Notes: a model not told the origin generated them from the letters alone. DNA of 7,352 nt from Bacillota bacterium (GCA_017543805.1 JAFYFK010000025.1:1-7352); one strand, 5' to 3'. Counted from the first letter of the stretch, positions 1 through 7,204 are shown. Program-made: numbers and translations.

Positions 1-840
1 CTTAAGGAAGATATGCTTTCTCTTTTTCTTCGGGTTCTTTTCTTTTTCGGGCTTGTCAGCCTTCTTTTCCTTTGCCGGCTTAGCCGGTTTTGCCGCTTTC
101 GCGGAATTTGCCCATCTCCGAGATCTTTCCGCGACTACAGGCTCTTTTTCCTCAGCAGTTTTTTCCGCAGTCTTCACTTCAGCCCCCTCTTCCGTGACCT
201 GCTCTTCGGTCCTTCTGCTCCTTCTTTCCGGAAGAAGCTTTTTTGCGTCAAGAGACGCGGAAGACACCGGCTCCCCGACCGGAATATCCGCGGCGCTCCT
301 CTTTGCGTGGCGTCCGCCGCGCAGGCTTCTTCCCGGCGTGACGAGACTTTCGGTTTCAGCTGTTTCCGCCGCGGGAGCAGCCTCCTCCGGTCTTATCTCC
401 GGCTGCGCCTCGTTTTCAGCTGCCGCAGCCTTAATTTCCGGCACTTCTTCCGCAGTCTCCGGAACCGTTTCAGTTTCAACTGCGGCCTCAGGCTGAGTTT
501 CTGCTGCGGTCTCAGGCTGCGTTTCCGCTGCCGGGACAGTATTGATCACATATTCTGCGTCGGAATTCTGCAGATCATAATTTTCCTCCGCGGTCTTTGT
601 CCCGACGGAAGCGAGCAGCGCCGCTATGGCTGCCGCCTCATCACTGCCGCTGCCGGCGGTGTCCGTAACATCGTTCTTCGCCGGAAGCTCTCCGAAGATG
701 TCCTCTTCGGTCACCCGGACGTCTCCGTCCTCAGACGCGATAATACCAGCGTCGGGACTGAGTTTTTCGTACTCGTCAGCCATTCTGTCGAAGGCCTTGA
801 GCACGTCCTGGTCATATTTACGACCGAAATCCTCACTCAT
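1..840 (-). CDS. Unrecognised low-complexity charged protein, C-terminus beyond the window (partial)
   Basis: An open frame of 280 codons runs leftward from ATG at 838-840 to the window edge without a stop, so the 3' end is missing. I do not recognise the family. Residues 1-50 look like a short structured acidic segment (starts MSEDFGRKYDQDVLKAFDRM). Residues 60-165 are rich in Ala, Glu, Pro and Thr with a repeated AETQPE element. Residues 170-245 contain Arg clusters (RSLRGGRHAKR, PERRSRR). Residues 247-276 are very Lys-rich with AKP repeats, ending KKKRKHIFLK. This acidic-to-basic, probably disordered layout just before the edge could be a cytoplasmic tail ahead of a membrane segment, but that segment is not visible. 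The start is supported by AGGGGGA six bases upstream, and by position 11 nt after ftsY. Codon use resembles its neighbours. The complementary-strand frames here are Ser/Phe-rich shadows. Reality of the gene is likely; function unknown. Confidence 0.82.
   Translation of the reverse strand, partial: MSEDFGRKYDQDVLKAFDRMADEYEKLSPDAGIIASEDGDVRVTEEDIFGELPAKNDVTDTAGSGSDEAAAIAALLASVGTKTAEENYDLQNSDAEYVINTVPAAETQPETAAETQPEAAVETETVPETAEEVPEIKAAAAENEAQPEIRPEEAAPAAETAETESLVTPGRSLRGGRHAKRSAADIPVGEPVSSASLDAKKLLPERRSRRTEEQVTEEGAEVKTAEKTAEEKEPVVAERSRRWANSAKAAKPAKPAKEKKADKPEKEKNPKKKRKHIFLK
481..528 (-). repeat. Two-copy 24-bp in-frame tandem repeat
   Basis: Units 481-504 and 505-528 match at 21 of 24 positions. 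Because 24 is a multiple of three, the repeat adds eight residues per unit (AETQPE followed by TA or AA) to the unrecognised partial protein. Degenerate Glu/Thr/Pro-rich sequence continues on the C-terminal side. The differences fall mostly at third codon positions, which suggests an old duplication kept at protein level, or simple-sequence drift. Confidence 0.8.
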
Positions 841-846
841 ACAATA

Positions 847-853
847 TCCCCCT
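847..853 (-). promoter_or_regulatory. Ribosome binding site for the gene after ftsY
   Basis: Read leftward this is AGGGGGA, six bases before the ATG at 838-840. It overlaps the ftsY stop codon TAG (852-854), so ribosomes ending ftsY are placed directly on the next start. It is the main support for the start chosen for the partial gene. Confidence 0.7.
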
Positions 854-1751
854 ATTCCCCTGTTATGCTTTCCGCGAAGCTCTCCGGGTCGAACGGTTCA
901 AGATCGTCCATGCCCTCGCCAAGGCCGATAAACTTGACCGGAAGATCGAACTCGTCGGACACGGTCACGACGATCCCGCCCTTCGCGGTCCCGTCCATCT
1001 TGGTCAGGACGATGCCGGTAAGCTCAGCGGCTTCGTTGAATTCCTTTGCCTGAGAAACGGCGTTCTTTCCGGTCGTGGCGTCGAGCACCAGAAGGGTCTC
1101 GCGGGCCGCGTCCGGATATTCTCTGCCGATGACCTTGTTCATCTTGGAAAGCTCGTTCATCAGGTTCTTTTTATTATGAAGACGTCCCGCGGTATCGCAG
1201 ATTATGACGTCGGCGTTTCTTGCCTTAGCGGCGGCCATGCCGTCGAATATGACGGCGGACGGGTCAGCGCCCTCGCCGTGCTTAATTACAGGGACGTCTA
1301 TGCGCTCGCCCCATATTGAGAGTTGCTCAGCAGCAGCGGCGCGGAAGGTGTCCGCGGCGATCAGGATGACGGAATTGCCCTGTTCCTTGAGCTTATGCGC
1401 AAGCTTTGCTATGGTCGTGGTCTTCCCGACGCCGTTGACGCCGGTCATCATGATGATCAGCGGCCTTTCCGTGCTGAGCCCGTTGCGCTCGCCCTTGTCC
1501 ACGAGCTTTTCTATGATGCGCGCGAGAGCGGTGTTGATCTCGTCGGAACGTGTCAGCCAGTTGTGGCGTATGCTGTCGCGCAGCTCCTCGCCGATCTTCA
1601 TGGTCGTGTCGACGCCGATGTCCGACGCTATAAGGACCTCTTCGAGGTCGTCTATCATGGATTCGTCAGGAATGGGGCGGTTCCAGATAACGTCGCCGAG
1701 CCCTTCCTTAAGCCTCGCGAAAAAGCCTTTCTTTTTCTTTTCTTCAGCCAA
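852..1751 (-). CDS. ftsY: Signal recognition particle receptor FtsY, TTG start
   Basis: FtsY is the SRP receptor GTPase: at the inner face of the membrane it docks Ffh-ribosome complexes and hands nascent membrane proteins to SecYEG. The 299-aa product has the NG domain of SRP GTPases: helical N domain about 20-95, P-loop GVNGVGKT at 104-111, DTFRAAA at 134-140, DTAGR at 186-190, TKMD at 250-253 and GLGEG at 276-280. TKMDGTAKGG is a strong family signature. The acidic A domain is almost absent; a basic amphipathic stretch (residues 4-18, KKKKGFFARLKEGLG) probably provides membrane contact, as in many Gram-positive FtsY proteins. The start codon is TTG (1749-1751), preceded by AAGAGGT at 7 nt; the next in-frame Met is residue 32, inside the N domain, so a later start would be damaging. 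It lies 12 nt after smc and 11 nt before the next gene. The partner gene ffh is not in the window. Confidence 0.97.
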   Translation of the reverse strand: MAEEKKKKGFFARLKEGLGDVIWNRPIPDESMIDDLEEVLIASDIGVDTTMKIGEELRDSIRHNWLTRSDEINTALARIIEKLVDKGERNGLSTERPLIIMMTGVNGVGKTTTIAKLAHKLKEQGNSVILIAADTFRAAAAEQLSIWGERIDVPVIKHGEGADPSAVIFDGMAAAKARNADVIICDTAGRLHNKKNLMNELSKMNKVIGREYPDAARETLLVLDATTGKNAVSQAKEFNEAAELTGIVLTKMDGTAKGGIVVTVSDEFDLPVKFIGLGEGMDDLEPFDPESFAESITGE

Positions 1752-1758
1752 TGTGTTT

Positions 1759-1765
1759 ACCTCTT
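1759..1765 (-). promoter_or_regulatory. Ribosome binding site deciding the ftsY TTG start
   Basis: Leftward this reads AAGAGGT with a 7-nt spacer to the TTG at 1749-1751, and it overlaps the smc stop TAA (1764-1766). There is no in-frame ATG between the smc stop and this TTG, so this site fixes the non-ATG start. Confidence 0.8.
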
Positions 1766-4700
1766 AAATATCTATATCGTCTCCGAGCCTGAGGGAGAGC
1801 ACCTTGGTGATCCCGTGCTCTGGCATCGTAACGCCGTAAAGGGCGTTCGCGTATTCCATCGTTACCTTCTGGTGCGTGACCAGCGCAAACTGCGTCATGT
1901 CGAAATTGTGCAGATAGCGCGCGAAGCAGTCTATGTTCGCGTCGTCGAGCGCGGCTTCGACCTCGTCCAGTATTACGAAAGGCGTGGGCTTGGTCTTGAG
2001 CACCGCGAACATGAGCGCGATGGCGGTCATTGTCTTTTCACCGCCGGAGAGCAGGTTCATGTTCTGAAGCTTCTTTCCGGGCGGCTGCGCCTCTATCTCT
2101 ATGACGCTCTCGAGCGGGTTGGCGGGGTCTTCCATGGTGAGCCTCGCGTGGCCGCCCTTGAAGAGCTCGTTGAAGGTCGATTCGAAGTTCTCCGCCACCG
2201 AATCGAAGTTTTCCTTAAAACGCTTCCTTATGGTCGCGTCCATATCGCTGATGACGGTGTTCAGCTCTTCTATGGCCTTGAGGATATCATCCCTCTGGGC
2301 CGTAAGGAAATCGTAGCGCTCCTTTGTGGTCCTGTATTCCTCGATAGCGCCGATGTTGACGTCTCCCAGAGCCCTGATGCGATCCTTGTATTCCCTGGAT
2401 TCCTTCAGGGCGCGGGACATCACGAAGTCCGGGTTTGCGTGGTCGAGCGCCTGGGCGTAGGACATCTCGAATTCGTCCCAGAGCTTTTCCTTGAGGGTCT
2501 CGGACTGGGATTCGAAGCGGGCGAAGCGGACTTCCGCGTCGTGCTTTTTAAGCTGCGCCTCGTAAAGGCTGCGGTCCGCGTCCTGGCGCTGCTGTTCGAG
2601 ATCCTCAGCCTCGGCCGAAGCGCTCCTGCGCTCCTCGGAAAGCTTCGCGGCCTCGTCCTCGAGCGCCTTCTTTTCCTCTTCCTTTTCCTTAAGTATGTCG
2701 CCGGCGGTCTCGCCGAATTCCTCTATCTGCGCGCGGGCTATGTCGTTGCTGCGGATGGCGGCTTCGCGGCTTTCGAGGTCGGATTCGAGCTCCTTTATGG
2801 TCTCCAGCACGCGCTGCTCCATCTCGCGGGCCGCGATGAGCTGCACCTCGGCGGCGTTTGCCTCAAGCCTTGCGGCGGTCTCAGCTGCTGCGCTTTCGGC
2901 CGCTGCAGCCCTTACGTCTTCGAGGTCTTCCTCATATTCCGCTGCCGAGCTCTCCGCTTCGGTCCTCTCCTGTTCGAGCGCCTTAAGCGATCTTTCGAGG
3001 GTCTGCAGATCCTTTTCCGCGTCAGTTATATCCTTCTCCAGTTCCGCTATCTCAGCGAGCCTGCGCTCTTCCCCGGCCCTGGCGTCGCGCTCCGCTTCCG
3101 CGAGGCGTTCCTTTTCTCTTTCGATGACGGCAAGCTCGGTCTCGGCTCTTCTGAGTTCGGCCGCGAGCGATGCCCTTTCCGCCTCCGCCGAAGCTATGGA
3201 GTTTCCGGTATCCTCGGATCTCTTTTCCGCCGCTTTTATGGACTTTTCTGCCGCGGCCAGCTTTTCCGCCAGCCTGTCTATTTCGGCTTTTCTGGTAAGT
3301 ATGTTTGCGGTGTTGTTTTTAAGGCTTCCGCCGGTTATGGCGCCGGCCGCGTTGATTACTTCGCCTTCTTTTGTGACGAAGCGCCAGCCGCCGTCGTTGA
3401 TCCGGGACATCCTGACCGCGTTGTCGAGGTCATCGACAAAGATGACCCTGCCGAGCATATAATCGATGACGTTTTCGTAACCGCCTCTGCAGCTCACGAG
3501 TTCGGAAGCCCTTCCGAGGTAACCCGCGGACGAAGCGATCTTTTTATCGGTCTCAAAGCGCTGGGCGCGCAGAGTGTCCACCGGCAGGAAGGTCAGACGG
3601 CCGGCCTTGTTGGCCTTGAGGAGCGCTATGGACTTCTTGGCTACATCCTCGTCCTCGCAGACGATATCCTGCAGTTTGGCCCCGAGCACCGTCTCCACGG
3701 CCACTTCAAAGCCCCTCGGCACCTGAAGCAGTTCGCCCAGAGTCCCTATTATTCCTTTTACATCCTGTTTGAGCAGGAACTTGACTCCTCCGCCATAACC
3801 CTCGTAGGAGCGTTCGAGCTCCTCGAGCAGCCTCAGCCTCGCGGAGTACTGTCCCTTGTTTATCTTGAGTTCCTCGGTCTCCGAGGATATCCTGCGCAGT
3901 TCGTCCGTGAGGGAACCCAGCTTTTTTGTCTGTTCCTCCGCGGTTTTGCGGTATTTTTCAGCGTCTGCCCTGAGGGAAGCTTCCTCAGCCACAAGCTCGT
4001 CCATGCGCTGCTTTACCGCGTTCCTCCCGTTTTCGGGGGACGCTTCCCTGAGCCTCTCCGCCCTTGAGAGCAGAGTGTCACGGAGATTCCTGATACCGGA
4101 AGCCTCAGCGGTCGACGCGGCGATCTTTCCGGAGAGTTCGAGCACCCTGTTCTTTGCCGCGGCAAGTTCTGCCTCAGCGCCGGAGAGTTCGGCCGCGGAC
4201 TTTGCCGCGCGCTCTTCCTGCTCCTTGAGAGCATCTCCCAGGCGTTCTTTTTCGGCCTCGCGTCCGCGCCTGGTCTTTTCGGACTCGAACGCGTTGGAAC
4301 GCTCTCTCGAAAGCTTTTCCCCGGTCACGGCCAGCTCCGCCTCGAGGCGCTCTTTCTCTCTCGCAAGCGAAACGAGCCTCTCCCTGTTAAGTTCATCGCG
4401 GCCGGAGATCTCGTGTATCTCTTCCGTTTTTTTCAGCAGCCCGTCGCGGACGTCGTTGAGGCGCTCTTCTATGGCGCTGTTCCTCGCCCTGGCCTCTTTT
4501 GCGGCGTCTTCCAGCTCAGCCTTCTGCTTTTCGGCGTCTGAGCTTTTCTGCGTCAGTTCGGCAAGCTCCTCGCTTACGGCGGAAGTCCTGCTCTCGGCCA
4601 GTTCTATATTTTTAAGTATTATATTTATCTCTACGTCGCGGTATTTGTCGCGGAGCACCAGGTATTCCGAGGCTTTCTTCGAGTCCTCCTCCAGCCCTCC

Positions 4701-5306
4701 GATGCGGCTTTCGATCTCCCCGACTATGTCGTTTACGCGGTCGAGATTGCTGCCCGCGCCGGCCAGCTTCTTCTCCGCCTCGGCCTTCTTTGTGCGGTAC
4801 TTGGTGACCCCGGCGGCTTCCTCGAAGATCTCGCGGCGGCTGTCCATCTTGTTGTCGACGATGTCCGCGATGCGGCCCTGGCCGATTATGGAATAGCCCT
4901 CGACGCCTATGCCCGTGTCCATTATGAGCTCGCGGATGTCGCGCAGCCTGCACGGGGCGTGGTTGATCATGTATTCGCTCTCGCCGGAACGGTACATGCG
5001 TCTTGTAAGAGCCACCTCGTTATAGTCTATGGGCAGGATATGAGTGGCGTTGTCGATGACAAGCGTGACCTCCGCCATGCCCTTGGGCTTGCGGTTCTGC
5101 GTCCCGGAGAATATGACCTCCTCCATTTTGCCGCCGCGGAGCATCTTTGGGCTCTGTTCGCCGAGCACCCAGCGGATGGCGTCGGAAATATTGCTCTTGC
5201 CGCTGCCGTTAGGCCCGACAATGCAGGTTATCCCGTCAGTGAATTCAATTGTCACCGGATCCGCAAAAGACTTGAATCCGTTAAGCTCTATGCGCTTAAA
5301 ATACAT
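1764..5306 (-). CDS. smc: Chromosome partition / condensation ATPase SMC
   Basis: SMC is the long coiled-coil ATPase that, with ScpA and ScpB, extrudes and organises chromosomal DNA. The 1180-aa product is full length for bacterial SMC. The N-terminal half of the ATPase head has Walker A GPNGSGKS at 31-38 and WVLGEQSPKMLRGG around 46-59. A first long Glu/Ala/Lys/Arg-rich coiled coil covers about 170-490. The hinge, about 500-655, begins near YEGYGGGVKFLL and ends with INAAGAITGGS. The second coiled coil covers about 665-1010. The C-terminal head has signature LLSGGEKTMTAIAL from 1085 and Walker B FVILDE at 1110-1115, followed by EAALDDAN (D-loop). All parts needed for ATP binding and hydrolysis are visible and unbroken. 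The start ATG (5304-5306) follows AGAGGT at 5 nt, which lies in the last codons of rnc, leaving a 3-nt gap and indicating translational coupling. scpA and scpB are not nearby. Confidence 0.98.
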   Translation of the reverse strand: MYFKRIELNGFKSFADPVTIEFTDGITCIVGPNGSGKSNISDAIRWVLGEQSPKMLRGGKMEEVIFSGTQNRKPKGMAEVTLVIDNATHILPIDYNEVALTRRMYRSGESEYMINHAPCRLRDIRELIMDTGIGVEGYSIIGQGRIADIVDNKMDSRREIFEEAAGVTKYRTKKAEAEKKLAGAGSNLDRVNDIVGEIESRIGGLEEDSKKASEYLVLRDKYRDVEINIILKNIELAESRTSAVSEELAELTQKSSDAEKQKAELEDAAKEARARNSAIEERLNDVRDGLLKKTEEIHEISGRDELNRERLVSLAREKERLEAELAVTGEKLSRERSNAFESEKTRRGREAEKERLGDALKEQEERAAKSAAELSGAEAELAAAKNRVLELSGKIAASTAEASGIRNLRDTLLSRAERLREASPENGRNAVKQRMDELVAEEASLRADAEKYRKTAEEQTKKLGSLTDELRRISSETEELKINKGQYSARLRLLEELERSYEGYGGGVKFLLKQDVKGIIGTLGELLQVPRGFEVAVETVLGAKLQDIVCEDEDVAKKSIALLKANKAGRLTFLPVDTLRAQRFETDKKIASSAGYLGRASELVSCRGGYENVIDYMLGRVIFVDDLDNAVRMSRINDGGWRFVTKEGEVINAAGAITGGSLKNNTANILTRKAEIDRLAEKLAAAEKSIKAAEKRSEDTGNSIASAEAERASLAAELRRAETELAVIEREKERLAEAERDARAGEERRLAEIAELEKDITDAEKDLQTLERSLKALEQERTEAESSAAEYEEDLEDVRAAAAESAAAETAARLEANAAEVQLIAAREMEQRVLETIKELESDLESREAAIRSNDIARAQIEEFGETAGDILKEKEEEKKALEDEAAKLSEERRSASAEAEDLEQQRQDADRSLYEAQLKKHDAEVRFARFESQSETLKEKLWDEFEMSYAQALDHANPDFVMSRALKESREYKDRIRALGDVNIGAIEEYRTTKERYDFLTAQRDDILKAIEELNTVISDMDATIRKRFKENFDSVAENFESTFNELFKGGHARLTMEDPANPLESVIEIEAQPPGKKLQNMNLLSGGEKTMTAIALMFAVLKTKPTPFVILDEVEAALDDANIDCFARYLHNFDMTQFALVTHQKVTMEYANALYGVTMPEHGITKVLSLRLGDDIDI

Positions 5307-5309
5307 CTG

Positions 5310-6014
5310 TTACCTCTGTTGACCGGACGCCTTTATTTTTAAGAGCGCGTCCTGCGCAGCTTCCGCTTCCGCGCGTTTCTTGCTTGTTCCGCTGCCGCGC
5401 CCGAGCGCTTCCCCGTTCACCTTTACCACTGCATCGAACTGCTTGGCGTGGTCGGGGCCGCTCTCCGAGACTATCTCGTAGGCTATGTCCGTGACCCCTT
5501 TCGCGTGCATTATCTCCTGAAGCTCCGTCTTGCTGTCGGCGGAATTGATATTCCCCGCCGCGGCGGACTCTATCGCGTCCGAAAGCAGCCTCATTATCAG
5601 CGAATGCGCGGCCATGATCCCTCCGTCGAGGTATACCGCCGCGATCACGGATTCGACCGCGTCCGCTGCCATCGATATCTTATTTTTCCCGCCGGCGAGC
5701 TCTTCGCCCCTGCCCAGCCTCAGTTCCTCGTTGAGGCCTGTGTCAAAGGCGATCTTTCCGAGGGACTTCTCGCATACGACCGCGGCCCTCAGCCTTGTCA
5801 GGTCGCCCTCCGCCTTGTTGCGGAATTCCCGGAAAAGCGCGTCTCCTACGACGGCTCCGAGTATTGCGTCCCCGAGGAATTCGAGGCGTTCGTTGCTCCT
5901 CAGCGGGTCGCCGAGGACCTCGTTCGCGTAGGAACTGTGCGTCAGCGCCCGTTCCAGCAGGGCCTTGTCTTCGAATGTGTAGCCTATTTTTCTTTCGGCT
6001 TCCGCTATATTCAT
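5310..6014 (-). CDS. rnc: Ribonuclease III
   Basis: RNase III cuts double-stranded RNA in the cytoplasm, processing rRNA precursors and some mRNAs and antisense duplexes. The 234-aa product is of normal length. The nuclease domain (about 1-150) holds the signature NERLEFLGDA at 41-50. By position, the catalytic/metal residues match E42, E45, D49, E69, D118 and E121 (from NKAEGDLTRLRA and MAADAVESVIAAVYLDGG). A C-terminal double-stranded RNA binding domain runs from about 160 (SKTELQEIMHAKG) to about 228 (SKKRAEAEAAQDALLKI). The ATG overlaps the plsX stop as ATGA (6011-6014), and no strong Shine-Dalgarno site is visible just upstream, so translation probably depends on ribosomes finishing plsX. 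The last codons contain the smc ribosome site. Everything expected of an active enzyme is present. Confidence 0.98.
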   Translation of the reverse strand: MNIAEAERKIGYTFEDKALLERALTHSSYANEVLGDPLRSNERLEFLGDAILGAVVGDALFREFRNKAEGDLTRLRAAVVCEKSLGKIAFDTGLNEELRLGRGEELAGGKNKISMAADAVESVIAAVYLDGGIMAAHSLIMRLLSDAIESAAAGNINSADSKTELQEIMHAKGVTDIAYEIVSESGPDHAKQFDAVVKVNGEALGRGSGTSKKRAEAEAAQDALLKIKASGQQR

Positions 6015-7024
6015 TGCTTCTGATAATCTTTGATCGAATTGCGTATCTCTTCCACGACGTTTCCGGACGCGACGCGGGCGGCGCTGTGCACCGCGTGGTA
6101 TACGGCGTTGGCGCTGGATGAACCGTGCATCTTGAACACTAGCCCGTTGACGCCCAGTATAGGCGCGCTTCCGTAGGTCTCGTAGTTGAACTTGTCCTTC
6201 AGCTTCTGCATCTGGCCCTTTATCAGCAGTCCGCCTGCTTTGGACATCGCGCTCGAATAGATCGCGTCCTTTATCGCCTTCATCGTGGTCTTCGTTACCC
6301 CTTCGCTTAGCTTGAGGACGACATTGCCCACAAAACCGTCGCAGACCAGCACGTCTGCCGGGCCGTTCGGGACCTCCCTGGCCTCGACGTTGCCGACAAA
6401 GTTGAGGCTGCTCATCTTAAGCAGCTGGTAGGTCTCCTTAAGAGTCGGAGTGCCTTTGGTCTCCTCGACCCCTATGTTTATAAGCCCTACCGACGGGGAT
6501 TCCTTGCCGTACGCGGAGCGGTAATAGACGCTCCCCATGTAGGCGAAATCCATCAGGTTCTGCGGCTTGCATTCGGAGTTTGCCCCGGCGTCGACTATTA
6601 TCTCAAAGCGCCCGTCCTCTGCTATTACAGGCACCGACGTAACTATGGCCGGCCTGTCGATGCCCTCGATGCGCCCGAGCCTCAGAAGGCTGGCAGTCAT
6701 CAGCGCGCCGGTGTTTCCGGCGGAGAGCATGGCGTCCGCTTCGCCGTCGCGGACCAGTTCGACCGCGCGCACCATCGACGAATCCTTTTTGGTGCGCACC
6801 GCGTGGACCGGCTTGTCCTCGTTTTCGATGACCTCAGCCGCGTTTACTATCTGTATCTTGTCCGAGCTGAAATCCCAGTAATAGTCGTTCAGCTCTGCTT
6901 TTATATCCTTTTCTCTTCCGACGAGCAGAATTGTCGCGTCAAGTTCCATCGCAGCACGGGCAGCCCCCCTGACGATCTCGGCAGGCGCGTTGTCGCCGCC
7001 CATAGCGTCTACAGCAATCTTCAT
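6011..7024 (-). CDS. plsX: Phosphate acyltransferase PlsX
   Basis: PlsX transfers acyl groups from acyl-ACP to inorganic phosphate, giving acyl-phosphate for PlsY, which acylates glycerol-3-phosphate at the start of phospholipid synthesis. It is a soluble protein that associates peripherally with the membrane. The 337-aa product is of usual length. Family features seen are the N-terminus MKIAVDAMGGDNAP, LSAGNTGALMTASL at 100-113, DAGANSECKPQNL at 145-157, INIGVEETKGTPT at 182-194, CDGFVGNVVLKLSEG at 228-242, and the C-terminal GVNGLVFKMHGSS at 291-303. The ATG (7022-7024) has GGAGGT at 7034-7039, 9 nt upstream. It is the first gene of the leftward operon and lies behind its own promoter, 239 bp from a divergent lipoprotein gene. 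It overlaps rnc by 4 nt. No fab or acpP gene accompanies it in the window. Confidence 0.97.
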   Translation of the reverse strand: MKIAVDAMGGDNAPAEIVRGAARAAMELDATILLVGREKDIKAELNDYYWDFSSDKIQIVNAAEVIENEDKPVHAVRTKKDSSMVRAVELVRDGEADAMLSAGNTGALMTASLLRLGRIEGIDRPAIVTSVPVIAEDGRFEIIVDAGANSECKPQNLMDFAYMGSVYYRSAYGKESPSVGLINIGVEETKGTPTLKETYQLLKMSSLNFVGNVEAREVPNGPADVLVCDGFVGNVVLKLSEGVTKTTMKAIKDAIYSSAMSKAGGLLIKGQMQKLKDKFNYETYGSAPILGVNGLVFKMHGSSSANAVYHAVHSAARVASGNVVEEIRNSIKDYQKQ

Positions 7025-7054
7025 TTACACGATACCTCCGTCAAAACAAAAGCC

Positions 7055-7072
7055 ATTTTTGCATGCCAAAAT
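7055..7072. promoter_or_regulatory. Imperfect palindrome in the plsX leader, possible operator
   Basis: The 18-nt sequence ATTTTTGCATGCCAAAAT is self-complementary at 8 of 9 pairs, centred on GCATGC; only the 7060/7067 pair fails. It lies between the predicted plsX transcription start (about 7091) and the Shine-Dalgarno site (7034-7039), a position where a bound repressor could block transcription. In some Bacillota plsX operons are controlled by FapR, but this sequence does not look like the FapR operator I know. Regulatory role is inference. Confidence 0.4.
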
Positions 7073-7085
7073 ACGCTTTCGCGCA
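7072..7085 (-). promoter_or_regulatory. Small 5'-end hairpin of the plsX mRNA with GAAA loop
   Basis: Leftward the RNA reads UGCGC-GAAA-GCGUA: a 5-bp stem (one G-U pair) closed by a GNRA-type tetraloop. It begins about 6 nt after the predicted transcription start. Such a hairpin could stabilise the 5' end. There is no following U-run, so it is not a terminator. It is short and could be chance. Confidence 0.35.
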
Positions 7086-7097
7086 GTATGACAAGAT

Positions 7098-7126
7098 ATT
7101 GTAACACAAAGTGAGCGTAAAGTAAA
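7098..7126 (-). promoter_or_regulatory. Sigma-A-like promoter of the plsX operon (extended -10)
   Basis: Leftward, -35 TTTACT (7121-7126) and -10 TACAAT (7098-7103) are separated by 17 bp. The -10 is preceded by TGT (7104-7106), giving a TGn extended -10. The predicted start is near 7091, giving a leader of about 65 nt before plsX. No other good promoter is seen between the five leftward genes, so this probably drives them all. Confidence 0.65.
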
Positions 7127-7140
7127 ATGAAGGCCCTGTG

Positions 7141-7178
7141 AAGAAAAAGCCCGCGGCGCAGAATTTCAAAGAAAAAGC
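7141..7178. repeat. Spaced direct repeat between the divergent promoters
   Basis: AAGAAAAAGC occurs exactly at 7141-7150 and 7169-7178, 28 bp apart start to start. The A-runs lie upstream of both -35 elements and could bend DNA or act as UP-like elements. The repeat is simple in composition, so chance is possible. Confidence 0.4.
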
Positions 7179-7180
7179 GG

Positions 7181-7204
7181 CTATTGTTGATGTAAGTTCA
7201 ATAG
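7181..7204. promoter_or_regulatory. Inverted repeat over the lipoprotein promoter, possible operator
   Basis: CTATTG (7181-7186) and CAATAG (7199-7204) are perfect inverted 6-bp arms with a 12-bp spacer. The left arm overlaps the -35 and the right arm ends 2 bp before the -10, which is the typical site for a dimeric repressor. The binding protein is not identifiable from this window. Confidence 0.4.

Noticed and set aside
13..1053. A 346-codon Phe/Arg/Leu-rich + strand frame (and a second at 53-496) at the left end
   Set aside because: They lie opposite the leftward partial gene and ftsY. Their odd Phe/Leu/Arg or Ser/Ala composition comes from reading Glu/Lys-rich codons backward. The leftward frame has a ribosome site, operon position and no stop.
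1323..4067. A 914-codon open frame on the + strand, opposite smc and ftsY
   Set aside because: It is antisense to two unmistakable genes. Its length follows from the G/C-biased third positions and Glu/Ala/Lys-rich coiled-coil codons of smc, which leave few stops on the opposite strand. Its product has no recognisable domain and it starts inside ftsY.
2600..4600. Repetitive Glu/Ala/Arg codons in smc that could look like a tandem repeat region
   Set aside because: This is the expected heptad-type coiled-coil composition of an SMC protein, with no exact repeated unit seen.
3856..4896. A 346-codon Ser/Ala-rich + strand frame opposite smc
   Set aside because: The Ser-rich composition is the mirror of Glu/Ala/Arg codons in the SMC coiled coil; no domain and no convincing ribosome site.
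7148..7163. Possible terminator: GC-rich GCCGCGGGC followed by T-run when read leftward
   Set aside because: The stem is only about 3 bp with a 3-nt loop, and there is no leftward gene upstream that it could end, since the gene to the right is transcribed rightward.
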